A stretch of DNA of 12,698 nucleotides from Oscillibacter sp. (GTDB taxonomy: Bacteria > Bacillota > Clostridia > Oscillospirales > Oscillospiraceae), in the NCBI GenBank assembly GCA_017380995.1, contig JAFOCY010000073.1, positions 1 to 12,698 of the forward strand. The letters are read 5' to 3'. A model generated the notes under the pieces. That model was given only the letters and a program-made list of their open reading frames with translations. It was not told the origin of the DNA and searched no databases. Shown here in pieces: positions 1 to 7,514 of this stretch. A program made the translations under genes and the position numbers. Every line of letters begins with the position of its first letter. The stretch's first letter is position 1.

Positions 1-799
1 ACCCTCCCAGTTGTAAACAAGCATTGCTAGACGTGTTGTAGCATTCTCGCGGCTCGCTACAGTGAAGTTGAAACCTTTTTCAGAGTTGATCTGCTCGATA
101 GCAGTAAGGTCGTAGTGAAGAGGGTTACCCATCTCCTTAAGAAGGTCAGAGTATGAGTACTCCTTAAGTATGTTGTCATACTCACGTACATAGTTACATG
201 CGAAGTATGCCTCGGAGATGTCGTTAGTGCCGTAGTTAGGGTTCTTGATGTTGAATGTAACAGAGTATGGGTCATCGCTCTCAACAGGGGTGATGATAAC
301 CTCTGGCTTAGCCAATGTAACCTCTGGCAATGTAAATGTAGCGGTGTTGAAGCTCTGGAGCTTACCCTCGTTGTCGCCAATACCTGCTACGAATACGCGG
401 AACTGCTGACCTGCTAGACCCTTGGTATCAACGAACCAATCTGAAAGCCACAACTCGCAAACGCGGTCTGCTGTTGTCTCGGTACCGAATGTCATAAGTG
501 CGAAGTATGAGCCAGTAAACCAGCGCATATAATCCTCGTTACCATCGAGCAATGGCAAAACATTTACCTGGTACTCGCTCTCGGTACAAATAAAGATGTT
601 GTAGAGAAGAACCTCCTCGTCAGCAGTGAATGTCAAACAAGCGTTGATAGGGGTCTTTTCAGTAATCTTGATATCAACATTTGCATCCATGATCTCTGGC
701 TCGATAGTATTCACCTGAAGCTTCTCGTAGTAACCTGTCCAGTACTTCTCGCTATCATACTCCTCTGAACCAACCTCACTTGCCCAGCGAACGAAATCG
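1..799 (-). CDS. Bacteroidales-like surface/exported protein, internal fragment
   Basis: An open frame without stops crosses this stretch on the minus strand, codons ending at base 1. It has neither start nor stop inside the window, so this is an internal fragment of about 266 residues. The translation begins near the join as FDFVRWASEVGSEEYDSEKY and ends LAMLVYNWEG. It is rich in aromatic and acidic residues, and alternates beta-strand-like stretches (TATFTLPEVTLAKPEVIITP, DDPYSVTFNIKNPNYG) with helical ones (YVREYDNILKEYSYSDLLKE). This looks like the repeated Ig/Fn3-like sandwich lipoproteins of Bacteroidales (Alistipes, Bacteroides, Prevotella), whose role is usually unknown. No catalytic motif is visible and I do not assign a function. 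GC and codon choice differ sharply from the rest of the window. The right boundary (about 785-815) is where it is fused to the permease gene. Coding status is confident; family is by general resemblance only. Confidence 0.72.
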
Positions 800-815
800 A
801 ACCTCAGCCCGGAAA
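785..815. other. Join between two unrelated genomes (probable assembly chimera)
   Basis: On the left, a minus-strand Bacteroidales-type frame of moderate GC runs into this point. On the right, a plus-strand Firmicutes-type permease frame of high GC emerges from it without its N-terminal half. Both reading frames happen to stay open for a few codons across the join, so the exact base cannot be fixed by eye. No terminal repeat, integrase, transposase or tRNA is present that would explain a real insertion. Confidence 0.75.
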
Positions 816-1327
816 ATCCCATCTTCGTGGTGGGCGTGTTCGTGGTGGTGACCATCGCGGTGCTCTACTGGTTCTTCGGAACGGAGCTTGGCAGCTCCCT
901 GCGGGCCACCGGCTCCAACGCCAACATGGCCCGGGCCCAGGGCATCAACACCAACTTCACCAAGGTTTTGGGACTGATGCTGGCCAACGGCCTGGTGGCC
1001 CTGTCTTCCGCCCTGCTGGCCCAGTATCAGGGTTTTGCCGACGTGAATATGGGCCGCGGCGCCATCGTCATTGGCCTTGCCGCCGTCATCATCGGCCAGG
1101 TGGTCTTCGGGAGAGTGTTCCGCAACTTTGCCCTCAAGCTTTTGAGCGTGGTGCTGGGCTCCATCATCTATTTCGTGGTGTACCAGGTGGTCATCGCCCT
1201 GGGCATGAGCGGCGACGATATGAAGCTCATCACGGCATTGATCGTGGCGGTGTTCCTCACCATCCCCTACTGGAAAGCCAAGTATTTCTCCAAGCCCGTA
1301 AAGATCGGAGGCAGCCACCATGCTTGA
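800..1327 (+). CDS. ABC transporter permease, X4 (tryptophan/tyrosine-type) family, 5' part missing
   Basis: This is the C-terminal part of an inner-membrane permease of the ABC.X4 group (ribose-permease-like fold, often labelled putative tryptophan/tyrosine transport system). The recognisable core is FFGTELGSSLRATGSNANMA, followed by ALLAQYQGFADVNMGRG and IVIGLAAVIIGQVVFG, which are typical of the group. About five hydrophobic segments remain: PIFVVGVFVVVTIAVLYWFF, then ones near bases 960-1025, 1060-1110, 1140-1205 and 1220-1270. Family members are near 290-300 residues and only about 170 remain, because the gene is cut at the join near base 800. The GTG at 827 is a sense codon inside the gene, not a start. 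The stop overlaps the start of the ATPase gene by 8 bases, so the two are translationally coupled. The substrate-binding protein gene expected upstream is absent. Substrate is inferred from the family label only. Confidence 0.85.
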   Translation, partial: NLSPENPIFVVGVFVVVTIAVLYWFFGTELGSSLRATGSNANMARAQGINTNFTKVLGLMLANGLVALSSALLAQYQGFADVNMGRGAIVIGLAAVIIGQVVFGRVFRNFALKLLSVVLGSIIYFVVYQVVIALGMSGDDMKLITALIVAVFLTIPYWKAKYFSKPVKIGGSHHA

Positions 1328-2114
1328 TGTAAACAATATCTACAAGACCTTTAACCCCGGTACCGTAAACCAGAAGACGGCCTTGAACGGCGTTTCCCTT
1401 CACCTGGCCCCCGGCGACTTTGTCACCGTCATCGGCGGCAACGGCGCGGGCAAGTCCACGCTCCTCAACGCCGTGGCCGGCGTGTGGAAGGTGGACTCCG
1501 GCACCATCTCCATTGACGGTGTAGACCTGACCCATATGCCCGAGCACAAGCGGGCAAGATACATCGGCCGCGTGTTCCAGGACCCCATGATGGGCACCGC
1601 CGCCACCATGCAGATCGAGGAGAATCTGGCCCTGGCCGCCCGCCGTGGCAAGGCCCGGACCCTCCGCCCCGGCATCACCAAGGCGGACCGGGAGGAGTAT
1701 ATCGAGCGGCTGAAGATCCTGGACCTGGGCCTTGAAAACCGGCTGACCAGCAAGGTGGGTCTCCTCTCCGGCGGCCAGCGCCAGGCCCTGACGCTGCTGA
1801 TGGCCTCCCTCCGCAAACCCAAGCTCTTGCTGCTGGACGAGCATACCGCGGCCCTGGACCCCAAGACTGCCGCCAAGGTGCTGGACGCCACGGAGAAGAT
1901 CGTCACCCGTGATAACCTGACTACCCTCATGATCACCCACAACATGAAAGACGCCATCCAGCATGGAAACCGCCTGATCATGATGTACAACGGCCACATC
2001 GTCATCGACGTTTCCGGCGAGGAAAAGAAAAAGCTGACGGTGCCCCAGCTGCTGGAGCTGTTCAGCAAGGTCAGCGGCAGCGACGAGGCCAGCGATAAGC
2101 TTTTGCTCTCGTAA
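1320..2114 (+). CDS. ABC transporter ATP-binding protein, X4 family
   Basis: This 264-residue ATPase powers the permease encoded just upstream. All ABC motifs are intact: Walker A GGNGAGKST at residues 39-47, Q-loop Gln87, signature LSGGQ at 149-153, Walker B LLLLD at 169-173 with catalytic Glu174, and H-loop His207. The unusual D-loop stretch DEHTAALDPKTA, with His where most ABC ATPases have Pro, is characteristic of the X4 group and supports pairing with this permease. Start ATG 1320 is preceded by GGAGG at 1307-1311 with an 8-base gap, and it overlaps the permease stop. Length is normal for the family. It is the last gene of its operon, followed 18 bases later by a strong terminator. The import direction and an amino-acid-like substrate are inferred from the family, not shown by the sequence. 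Confidence 0.93.
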   Translation: MLDVNNIYKTFNPGTVNQKTALNGVSLHLAPGDFVTVIGGNGAGKSTLLNAVAGVWKVDSGTISIDGVDLTHMPEHKRARYIGRVFQDPMMGTAATMQIEENLALAARRGKARTLRPGITKADREEYIERLKILDLGLENRLTSKVGLLSGGQRQALTLLMASLRKPKLLLLDEHTAALDPKTAAKVLDATEKIVTRDNLTTLMITHNMKDAIQHGNRLIMMYNGHIVIDVSGEEKKKLTVPQLLELFSKVSGSDEASDKLLLS

Positions 2115-2132
2115 AATTTCCCACAAGCCAAG

Positions 2133-2164
2133 AAAAGGAGTTGCCGTTTTCGGCAGCTCCTTTT
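2133..2164 (+). terminator. Rho-independent terminator of the ABC transporter operon
   Basis: A 13-bp stem (AAAAGGAGTTGCC, 2133-2145, pairing with GGCAGCTCCTTTT, 2152-2164, one G-T pair) closes a 6-base loop and ends in a T run. It lies 18 bases after the ATPase stop. Confidence 0.88.
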
Positions 2165-2310
2165 ATACTAAAACTTATTAAAACGGTTTAAAACCGTTTT
2201 ATAGCGCGAAGCGCGTTAAGTTTTTATGAGACGCCGAATTGTGCCGTTGGCACAATTCGAGCGTGCACAGCACGCGAGATTCTTGATTAAACTTTTTAAT
2301 CAAGAATCAG
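2165..2310. repeat. Palindrome-rich intergenic element (several perfect inverted repeats)
   Basis: This 146-base gene-free stretch is almost entirely self-complementary. Stem A: 11-bp arms 2179-2189 and 2191-2201 around one base. Stem B: GCGC 2204-2207 and 2211-2214. An outer arm AAAACTTA (2170-2177) pairs with TAAGTTTT (2217-2224) and encloses A and B. Stem C: CGAATTGTGCC (2235-2245) with GGCACAATTCG (2249-2259), loop GTT, extendable by ACGC/GCGT across one bulge. Stem D: GCGTGC (2261-2266) with GCACGC (2270-2275); it shares bases with the extension of C, so the two are alternatives. Stem E: GATTCTTGATTAAA (2278-2291) with TTTAATCAAGAATC (2295-2308). It lies between two complete transcription units, after the upstream terminator and before the HAD gene promoter. 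It could be a REP/MITE-like repeat or a structured RNA; no second copy is visible in this window. Confidence 0.7.
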
Positions 2311-2313
2311 TAT

Positions 2314-2319
2314 TATAAT
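2314..2319 (+). promoter_or_regulatory. Probable -10 box of the HAD phosphatase gene
   Basis: A perfect TATAAT lies 37 bases before the chosen start codon and just outside the last hairpin of the palindromic element. No good -35 box is seen at 16-18 bases; the upstream region is the right arm of that hairpin. Confidence 0.45.
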
Positions 2320-2355
2320 AGCCTACAAGAGATGATTCCACAGAAGGAGGACGCT

Positions 2356-3024
2356 ATGTACCGCTATATCTTTTTTGACCTGGACGGCACCCTGACGGAT
2401 TCCAAGGAGGGCGTGGTGCGCAGCGCCCGCTACGCCATTGAAAAAATGGGCTTTCCCCAGCCGGACGATGACACCATGCGCCTTTTCGTAGGGCCGCCCC
2501 TGACGGATTCCTTCATGGAGTTCTGCGGCATGACGGCGGCCCAGGCTGAGGAGGCGGTGGAGGTCTACCGGGAGCGGTATGTGCCCATCGGCATCTACGA
2601 AAACGAAGCGGCTCCCGGTGCGGTGGAGCTTTTGAAGACGCTGAAAGCGCGGGGATATCAGACCGCCCTGGCCTCCTCCAAGCCGGAGGGGATGTGCCGC
2701 ACGGTCTGCGACCACTTTGGCTTCACGCCCCACCTGGACGTGATCAGCGGGGCGACGCTCCACGGCGAGTGTACCAAGGCCGACGTGATCCGGTGGGCCA
2801 TGGGCCGCCTGGACCTTGCCGCGGCGGACGCGGGCAGCATTTTGATGGTGGGGGACCGGAAGTTCGACGTTCTGGGAGCAGCGGAGTGCGGCATTGGTTG
2901 TGTGGGCCTGTCCCTCTTTGGCTACGCCGACCCCGGCGAGCTGGAGGAGGCCGGGGCCATTGCCATTGTGAAGGACCTCAAAGAGCTGGAGAACTATATT
3001 TTGAACCGTTTTCATAAGTTTTAG
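2356..3024 (+). CDS. HAD-superfamily phosphatase (subfamily IA, phosphoglycolate phosphatase-like)
   Basis: A 222-residue cytosolic Mg2+-dependent phosphohydrolase. HAD motif I is FFDLDGTLTDS, with nucleophile Asp8 and general acid Asp10. Motif II Ser is in ALASSKPE (about residue 107), motif III Lys141 is in TKADVI, and motif IV is GDRKFDVLG with Asp167 and Asp171. An alpha-helical cap is inserted between motifs I and II (about residues 16-85), as in subfamily IA. It resembles Gph/PgpB-like phosphatases and small 5'-nucleotidases; the substrate cannot be read from the sequence. The start was moved to ATG 2356, because AGAAGGAGG (2342-2350) sits 5 bases before it; the in-frame ATG 2332 lacks a ribosome site and would include that site as coding sequence. 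The gene stands alone between the palindromic element and its own terminator. Confidence 0.9.
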   Translation: MYRYIFFDLDGTLTDSKEGVVRSARYAIEKMGFPQPDDDTMRLFVGPPLTDSFMEFCGMTAAQAEEAVEVYRERYVPIGIYENEAAPGAVELLKTLKARGYQTALASSKPEGMCRTVCDHFGFTPHLDVISGATLHGECTKADVIRWAMGRLDLAAADAGSILMVGDRKFDVLGAAECGIGCVGLSLFGYADPGELEEAGAIAIVKDLKELENYILNRFHKF

Positions 3025-3035
3025 TATGAATCACA

Positions 3036-3064
3036 AAAAGGGGCGGCCAATGGCCGCCCCTTTT
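3036..3064 (+). terminator. Rho-independent terminator of the HAD gene
   Basis: Perfect 14-bp arms AAAAGGGGCGGCCA (3036-3049) and TGGCCGCCCCTTTT (3051-3064) flank a single base; the effective hairpin has a small loop and a T run. Confidence 0.92.
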
Positions 3065-3162
3065 GCGCGATAGGATGGGGTTCTTTACTTTCTCTTTACA
3101 CGAAAACGATTTTCACTGAATTTAAAGAAAAAAATGGAATAAATTCATGCAATTCACATCTG

Positions 3163-3198
3163 TTCAAACCACGCCCTTCTCCGCTATAATAAGCGTGG
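3163..3198 (+). promoter_or_regulatory. Promoter of pyk, with a dyad over the -10 box
   Basis: A -35-like TTCAAA (3163-3168) and perfect TATAAT (3185-3190) are 16 bases apart, giving a start near 3197 and a short leader to the ATG at 3232. An inverted repeat CCACGC (3169-3174) / GCGTGG (3193-3198) brackets the -10 box and could be an operator, though a 6-bp dyad may be chance. Confidence 0.72.
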
Positions 3199-3231
3199 AT
3201 AAAAGACATCAAAGACTCGGGAGGAACCACT

Positions 3232-4668
3232 ATGCTGGATTTGAGAAAGACAAAAATCATCTGTACCCTTGGCCCCGCGGTGGACAGCGAGGAGAAAGTC
3301 CGCGCCCTTATCCGTGGCGGCATGAACGCCGCCCGCTTCAACTTTTCCCACGGCAGCCACCCCGAGCACCTGGAGCGGCTGAACCGACTCAAGGCGGTGC
3401 GGGACGCTATGGGCCGCCCCGTTGCCACGATTCTGGATACCAAAGGCCCTGAGATCCGCATCAAGAGCTTCGGGGAAAAGTCCGTTACCCTGAACGCCGG
3501 GGACTCCTTTACCCTCACCACCGATGAGGTGGTGGGTGATAACACCCGCGTCTCCGTGACCTACGCCAAGCTTCACGAAGAACTCTCCCCCGGCCAGGAG
3601 ATCCTCATTGACGACGGCCTCATCGCCATCCGGGTAAAGGAGATCGTAGGCCATGAGATCCGCTGCACCGTGGAAAACGGCGGCAGCCTTTCCAATAACA
3701 AGTCCCTCAATATCCCCGGCGTCCACATCCACCTGCCCGCCCTGACGGAAAAGGATGTGGCCGATATCCGCTTTGGCGTGGAGAACGACTTTGACTATAT
3801 CGCCGCCTCCTTCGTCCGCCGCGCCGCCGATGTGGAGGCTGTGCGGGAGGTCCTGCGTGAGTGCGGCGGCAGCAATGTGAAGATCATTGCCAAGATCGAG
3901 AACCAGGAGGGCGTGGACAACCTGGATGAGATCCTCGCCGCCGCCGACGGCATCATGGTGGCCCGGGGCGACCTGGGCGTGGAGATCTCCGCCGCCCGGG
4001 TGCCGGTCCTTCAGAAGCAGATGATCCGCAAGGGAATGCAGGCAGGAAAGCCTGTCATCACGGCTACCCAGATGCTGGATTCCATGATGCGCAACCCCCG
4101 TCCCACCCGGGCAGAAGTATCTGACGTTGCCAACGCTGTCTTTGACGGCACCAGCTGTGTCATGCTCTCCGGCGAGACTGCCGGCGGCAAATACCCCGTG
4201 GAGGCCCTCAGCGCCATGGTGGGCATCGTCACGGAGGCGGAGCAGTCCATCCACTACTGGAACCGCTTTATGCGCCGCCAGATCGTCTCCGCCTCCAATA
4301 TCAACGACGCCATCACCCACACCTGCTGCCTCACCGCCAAGGACCTGGACGCCGTTGCGATCCTGGCAGCCACGGACTCCGGCCACACCGCCCGGATGAT
4401 CTCCCGCTTCCGTCCCGCCTGTCCTGTGGCGGCTCTCACCACCCGGGAGAAGGTCCGCCGCCAGCTTTCCATCTGCTGGGGCGTGATCCCCTTCCTCACC
4501 GGGGAGGTGAACTCCACGGACCGTATTTTCTCTCTGGCAACAGAGGTGGCCCGGAAGGAGGGGCTGGTGAACATCGGTGATACCGTGGTCATCACCGCCG
4601 GTATCCCTCTGGGAAGAAGCGGGTCCACCAACCTTCTCAAGGCTGCTGTTATCGAAGAAGATGTGTAA
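3232..4668 (+). CDS. pyk: Pyruvate kinase
   Basis: Catalyses PEP + ADP to pyruvate + ATP, the last step of glycolysis, in the cytosol. The 478 residues hold the A domain, an inserted B domain (about 71-168) and the C domain. Visible active-site parts are Arg35 with NFSHGS (Asn37, Ser39), DTKGPEIR (69-76), Lys221 in IAKIENQEG with Glu223, MVARGDLGVE (242-251, metal ligand Asp247), and ITATQMLDSM with Thr279. Glu74 in KGPE corresponds to rabbit Glu117, the residue associated with K+ dependence, so K+-dependent activity is expected. The length matches the compact form; the extra C-terminal PEP-utiliser-like domain found in many Bacillus and Clostridium enzymes is absent. Start ATG 3232 follows CGGGAGGAA (3218-3226). 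It has its own promoter and terminator and is not linked to pfkA here. pckA, acting in the opposite direction around PEP, lies 4.4 kb downstream. Confidence 0.97.
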   Translation: MLDLRKTKIICTLGPAVDSEEKVRALIRGGMNAARFNFSHGSHPEHLERLNRLKAVRDAMGRPVATILDTKGPEIRIKSFGEKSVTLNAGDSFTLTTDEVVGDNTRVSVTYAKLHEELSPGQEILIDDGLIAIRVKEIVGHEIRCTVENGGSLSNNKSLNIPGVHIHLPALTEKDVADIRFGVENDFDYIAASFVRRAADVEAVREVLRECGGSNVKIIAKIENQEGVDNLDEILAAADGIMVARGDLGVEISAARVPVLQKQMIRKGMQAGKPVITATQMLDSMMRNPRPTRAEVSDVANAVFDGTSCVMLSGETAGGKYPVEALSAMVGIVTEAEQSIHYWNRFMRRQIVSASNINDAITHTCCLTAKDLDAVAILAATDSGHTARMISRFRPACPVAALTTREKVRRQLSICWGVIPFLTGEVNSTDRIFSLATEVARKEGLVNIGDTVVITAGIPLGRSGSTNLLKAAVIEEDV

Positions 4669-4672
4669 ATAC

Positions 4673-4704
4673 AAAAATGCCGCGACATTTGTCGCGGCAT
4701 TTTT
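4673..4704. terminator. Bidirectional terminator between pyk and tRNA-Ala
   Basis: A perfect 15-bp inverted repeat AAAAATGCCGCGACA (4673-4687) / TGTCGCGGCATTTTT (4690-4704) has A and T runs on its two sides, so it can end transcription from pyk and from the convergent tRNA. Its last base is shared with the encoded CCA end of the tRNA. Confidence 0.92.
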
Positions 4705-4779
4705 GGTGGACATGAAGGGGATCGAACCCTCGACCTTACGGATGCGAACCGTACGCTCTCCCAGCTGAGCTACACGCCC
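4704..4779 (-). tRNA. tRNA-Ala, anticodon CGC
   Basis: Reading the minus strand from 4779, a full 76-base cloverleaf folds. The acceptor GGGCGTG pairs with CATGTCC. The D arm is GCTC/GAGC, the anticodon stem TACGG/CCGTA encloses loop TTCGCAT (anticodon CGC), the T arm is GAGGG/CCCTT with loop TTCGATC, then discriminator A and encoded CCA. The acceptor carries a G3-U70 pair, the identity element for alanyl-tRNA synthetase, which agrees with anticodon CGC reading GCG. It converges on pyk and has its own promoter. Confidence 0.96.
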
Positions 4780-4806
4780 GTATTCACTTTGCACAATAAC
4801 AAATAA

Positions 4807-4834
4807 ATTATAGCACAAATTTCCCCCTTGTAAA
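4807..4834 (-). promoter_or_regulatory. Promoter of tRNA-Ala
   Basis: On the minus strand, TTTACA (4834-4829) and a perfect TATAAT (4812-4807) are separated by 16 bases. The predicted start near 4800 leaves a leader of about 20 bases before the mature 5' end at 4779. Confidence 0.85.
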
Positions 4835-4865
4835 GTGGGATTTTTTCCGAAGGTAAAAATTTTTG

Positions 4866-4894
4866 TTGCCAAACGGGAAATAGTATAGTAAAAT
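4866..4894 (+). promoter_or_regulatory. Promoter of the SRP RNA gene
   Basis: TTGCCA (4866-4871) and TAAAAT (4889-4894), each five of six to consensus, are 17 bases apart and predict a start near 4901, exactly where the SRP RNA fold begins. It fires away from the tRNA promoter 31 bases to the left. Confidence 0.75.
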
Positions 4895-4900
4895 AATCAG

Positions 4901-5043
4901 GCAATCCTCCGCGTGCAGCTGCGGAGCCGGTCTCGCGCAATGGAACCCCGTGAATCATGTCAGGCGGGGAACCGAGCAGCATTAAGCGGGATGTTCTATG
5001 TGACGCGAGGGCGCCGGTTCCGCAGCTGCATACGGAGGATGTA
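4901..5043 (+). ncRNA. ffs: Signal recognition particle RNA, small bacterial type
   Basis: The RNA scaffold of SRP, which binds Ffh and targets nascent membrane and secreted proteins. The conserved apical domain is visible: CATGTCAGG on the 5' side, a CGG-GGAA-CCG tetraloop hairpin (4965-4974), then AGCAGCATTAAG, the Ffh-binding symmetric loop. Below it are stems CCCG (4947-4950)/CGGG (4987-4990), CTCGCG (4932-4937)/CGCGAG (5004-5009), a long helix GCAGCTGCGGA with TCCGCAGCTGC, and a closing ATCCTCCG (4904-4911)/CGGAGGAT (5033-5040) followed by a T-rich run. The whole folds as one rod of about 140 bases without the Alu domain of the Bacillus-type long RNA. Its place directly before dnaX is common in Firmicutes. 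Ends are approximate. Confidence 0.93.
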
Positions 5044-5069
5044 TTTTATTCTGGAAGGGAGGACGGCCC

Positions 5070-6869
<1,800 letters not shown>

Positions 6870-6887
6870 CAAAAGGAGAATGTGAGT

Positions 6888-7256
6888 ATGGGATACAGTG
6901 CACGCCGCGGATTCACCAGCGGCAGTATGAAGCCTACCGGCGCAGCCCGTCAGGCTGAGATGCAGCAGCGCATCGCTGAGATGCAGGAGCAGATGAACAG
7001 CACCCAGGAGGCCATTGAGGCCCAGGAGTTCACCGCCAGCGTGGGCGGCGGCGTAGTGGAGGCCAAGGTCAACGGCAAGAAGGAAGTCCTCTCCATCAAC
7101 ATCAAGCCCGAGGCCGTGGACCCCGAGGACGTGGAGATGCTGCAGGACCTGGTGGTCTCTGCCGTGAACGAGGCACTGCGCCAGGCCGGCGAGGCCATGG
7201 AGCAGGGCATGAACAAGGTGACCAACGGACTGAACCTGGGCGTCTTCGGCTTCTGA
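6888..7256 (+). CDS. YbaB/EbfC family nucleoid-associated protein
   Basis: A 122-residue small DNA-binding protein of the YbaB/EbfC family, which forms dimers shaped like tweezers and is linked to nucleoid organisation and DNA repair. The N-terminal helix is a Gln/Met/Glu-rich coiled coil (AEMQQRIAEMQEQMNSTQEA). It is followed by the family core GVVEAKVNGKKEVLSINIKP and the amphipathic C-terminal helix VVSAVNEALRQAGEAMEQG. I chose ATG 6888 rather than the in-frame GTG 6882, because AGGAG (6874-6878) is 9 bases from the ATG but only 3 from the GTG. It is co-transcribed with dnaX (18-base gap), the usual order. recR, which normally follows, is absent; the next gene is a transporter. Confidence 0.93.
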   Translation: MGYSARRGFTSGSMKPTGAARQAEMQQRIAEMQEQMNSTQEAIEAQEFTASVGGGVVEAKVNGKKEVLSINIKPEAVDPEDVEMLQDLVVSAVNEALRQAGEAMEQGMNKVTNGLNLGVFGF

Positions 7257-7279
7257 TCGCCGCAAAACGAACGACCGTG

Positions 7280-7318
7280 AACAGGCACCGCTTCCCCTTT
7301 CGGGAGGCGGTGCCTGTT
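7280..7318 (+). terminator. Long hairpin after ybaB, possible terminator without a T run
   Basis: AACAGGCACCGC (7280-7291) pairs with GCGGTGCCTGTT (7307-7318), and the stem continues inward through TTCCC/GGGAG to a small loop, about 17 bp in all. The bases after it lack a T tract, so termination here is uncertain; it may instead protect the mRNA 3' end. Confidence 0.55.
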
Positions 7319-7322
7319 GCCG

Positions 7323-7349
7323 TCATACAACGCTTTTGACATCATACAA
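7323..7349 (+). repeat. Direct repeat TCATACAA, two copies, with a TTGACA between
   Basis: TCATACAA occurs at 7323-7330 and 7342-7349, 19 bases apart (roughly two helical turns), and a perfect TTGACA lies at 7336-7341. No good -10 box is found 16-18 bases after it. This could be a regulator site for the symporter gene, or chance. Confidence 0.35.
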
Positions 7350-7427
7350 ATTTAATACTTTTTTGGCGAGGAAGGTCCTTAAAAATGAAAAAATCCGCGG
7401 TTTTTCACACAAAATTTCGGATAGCTC

Positions 7428-7456
7428 TTGCGTTTTCTGCCCTGAAGTGCTAAAGT
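7428..7456 (+). promoter_or_regulatory. Likely promoter of the NSS symporter gene (extended -10)
   Basis: TTGCGT (7428-7433), a 17-base spacer and TAAAGT (7451-7456) preceded by TG at 7448-7449 make a modest promoter of the extended -10 type. The leader after it can form an interrupted hairpin, GTATGG (7455-7460) with CCATAC (7486-7491) and CTGAC (7468-7472) with GTCAG (7479-7483), ending 8 bases before the ribosome site. Confidence 0.45.
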
Positions 7457-7514
7457 ATGGAGCATTGCTGACGATTTTGTCAGAGCCATACCCAAGTTCA
7501 GGAGGAAAAGAATT

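Noticed and set aside
57..380. A Thr/Ser/Leu-rich minus-strand open frame in the Bacteroidales part
   Set aside because: It is an out-of-frame reading of the same strand; the frame with codons ending at base 1 is open over the whole stretch and gives a normal protein.
2165..2310. CRISPR array or tandem repeat in the palindrome-rich spacer
   Set aside because: The stems differ in sequence from each other and there is no regular repeat-spacer period.
3184..4872. A long minus-strand open frame opposite pyk
   Set aside because: It runs straight through the tRNA-Ala gene and the two-way terminator and has the same His/Gly-rich shadow composition.
6882..6887. GTG 6882 as the start of the YbaB-family gene
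   Set aside because: The ribosome site at 6874-6878 is only 3 bases from the GTG but 9 from the ATG at 6888.
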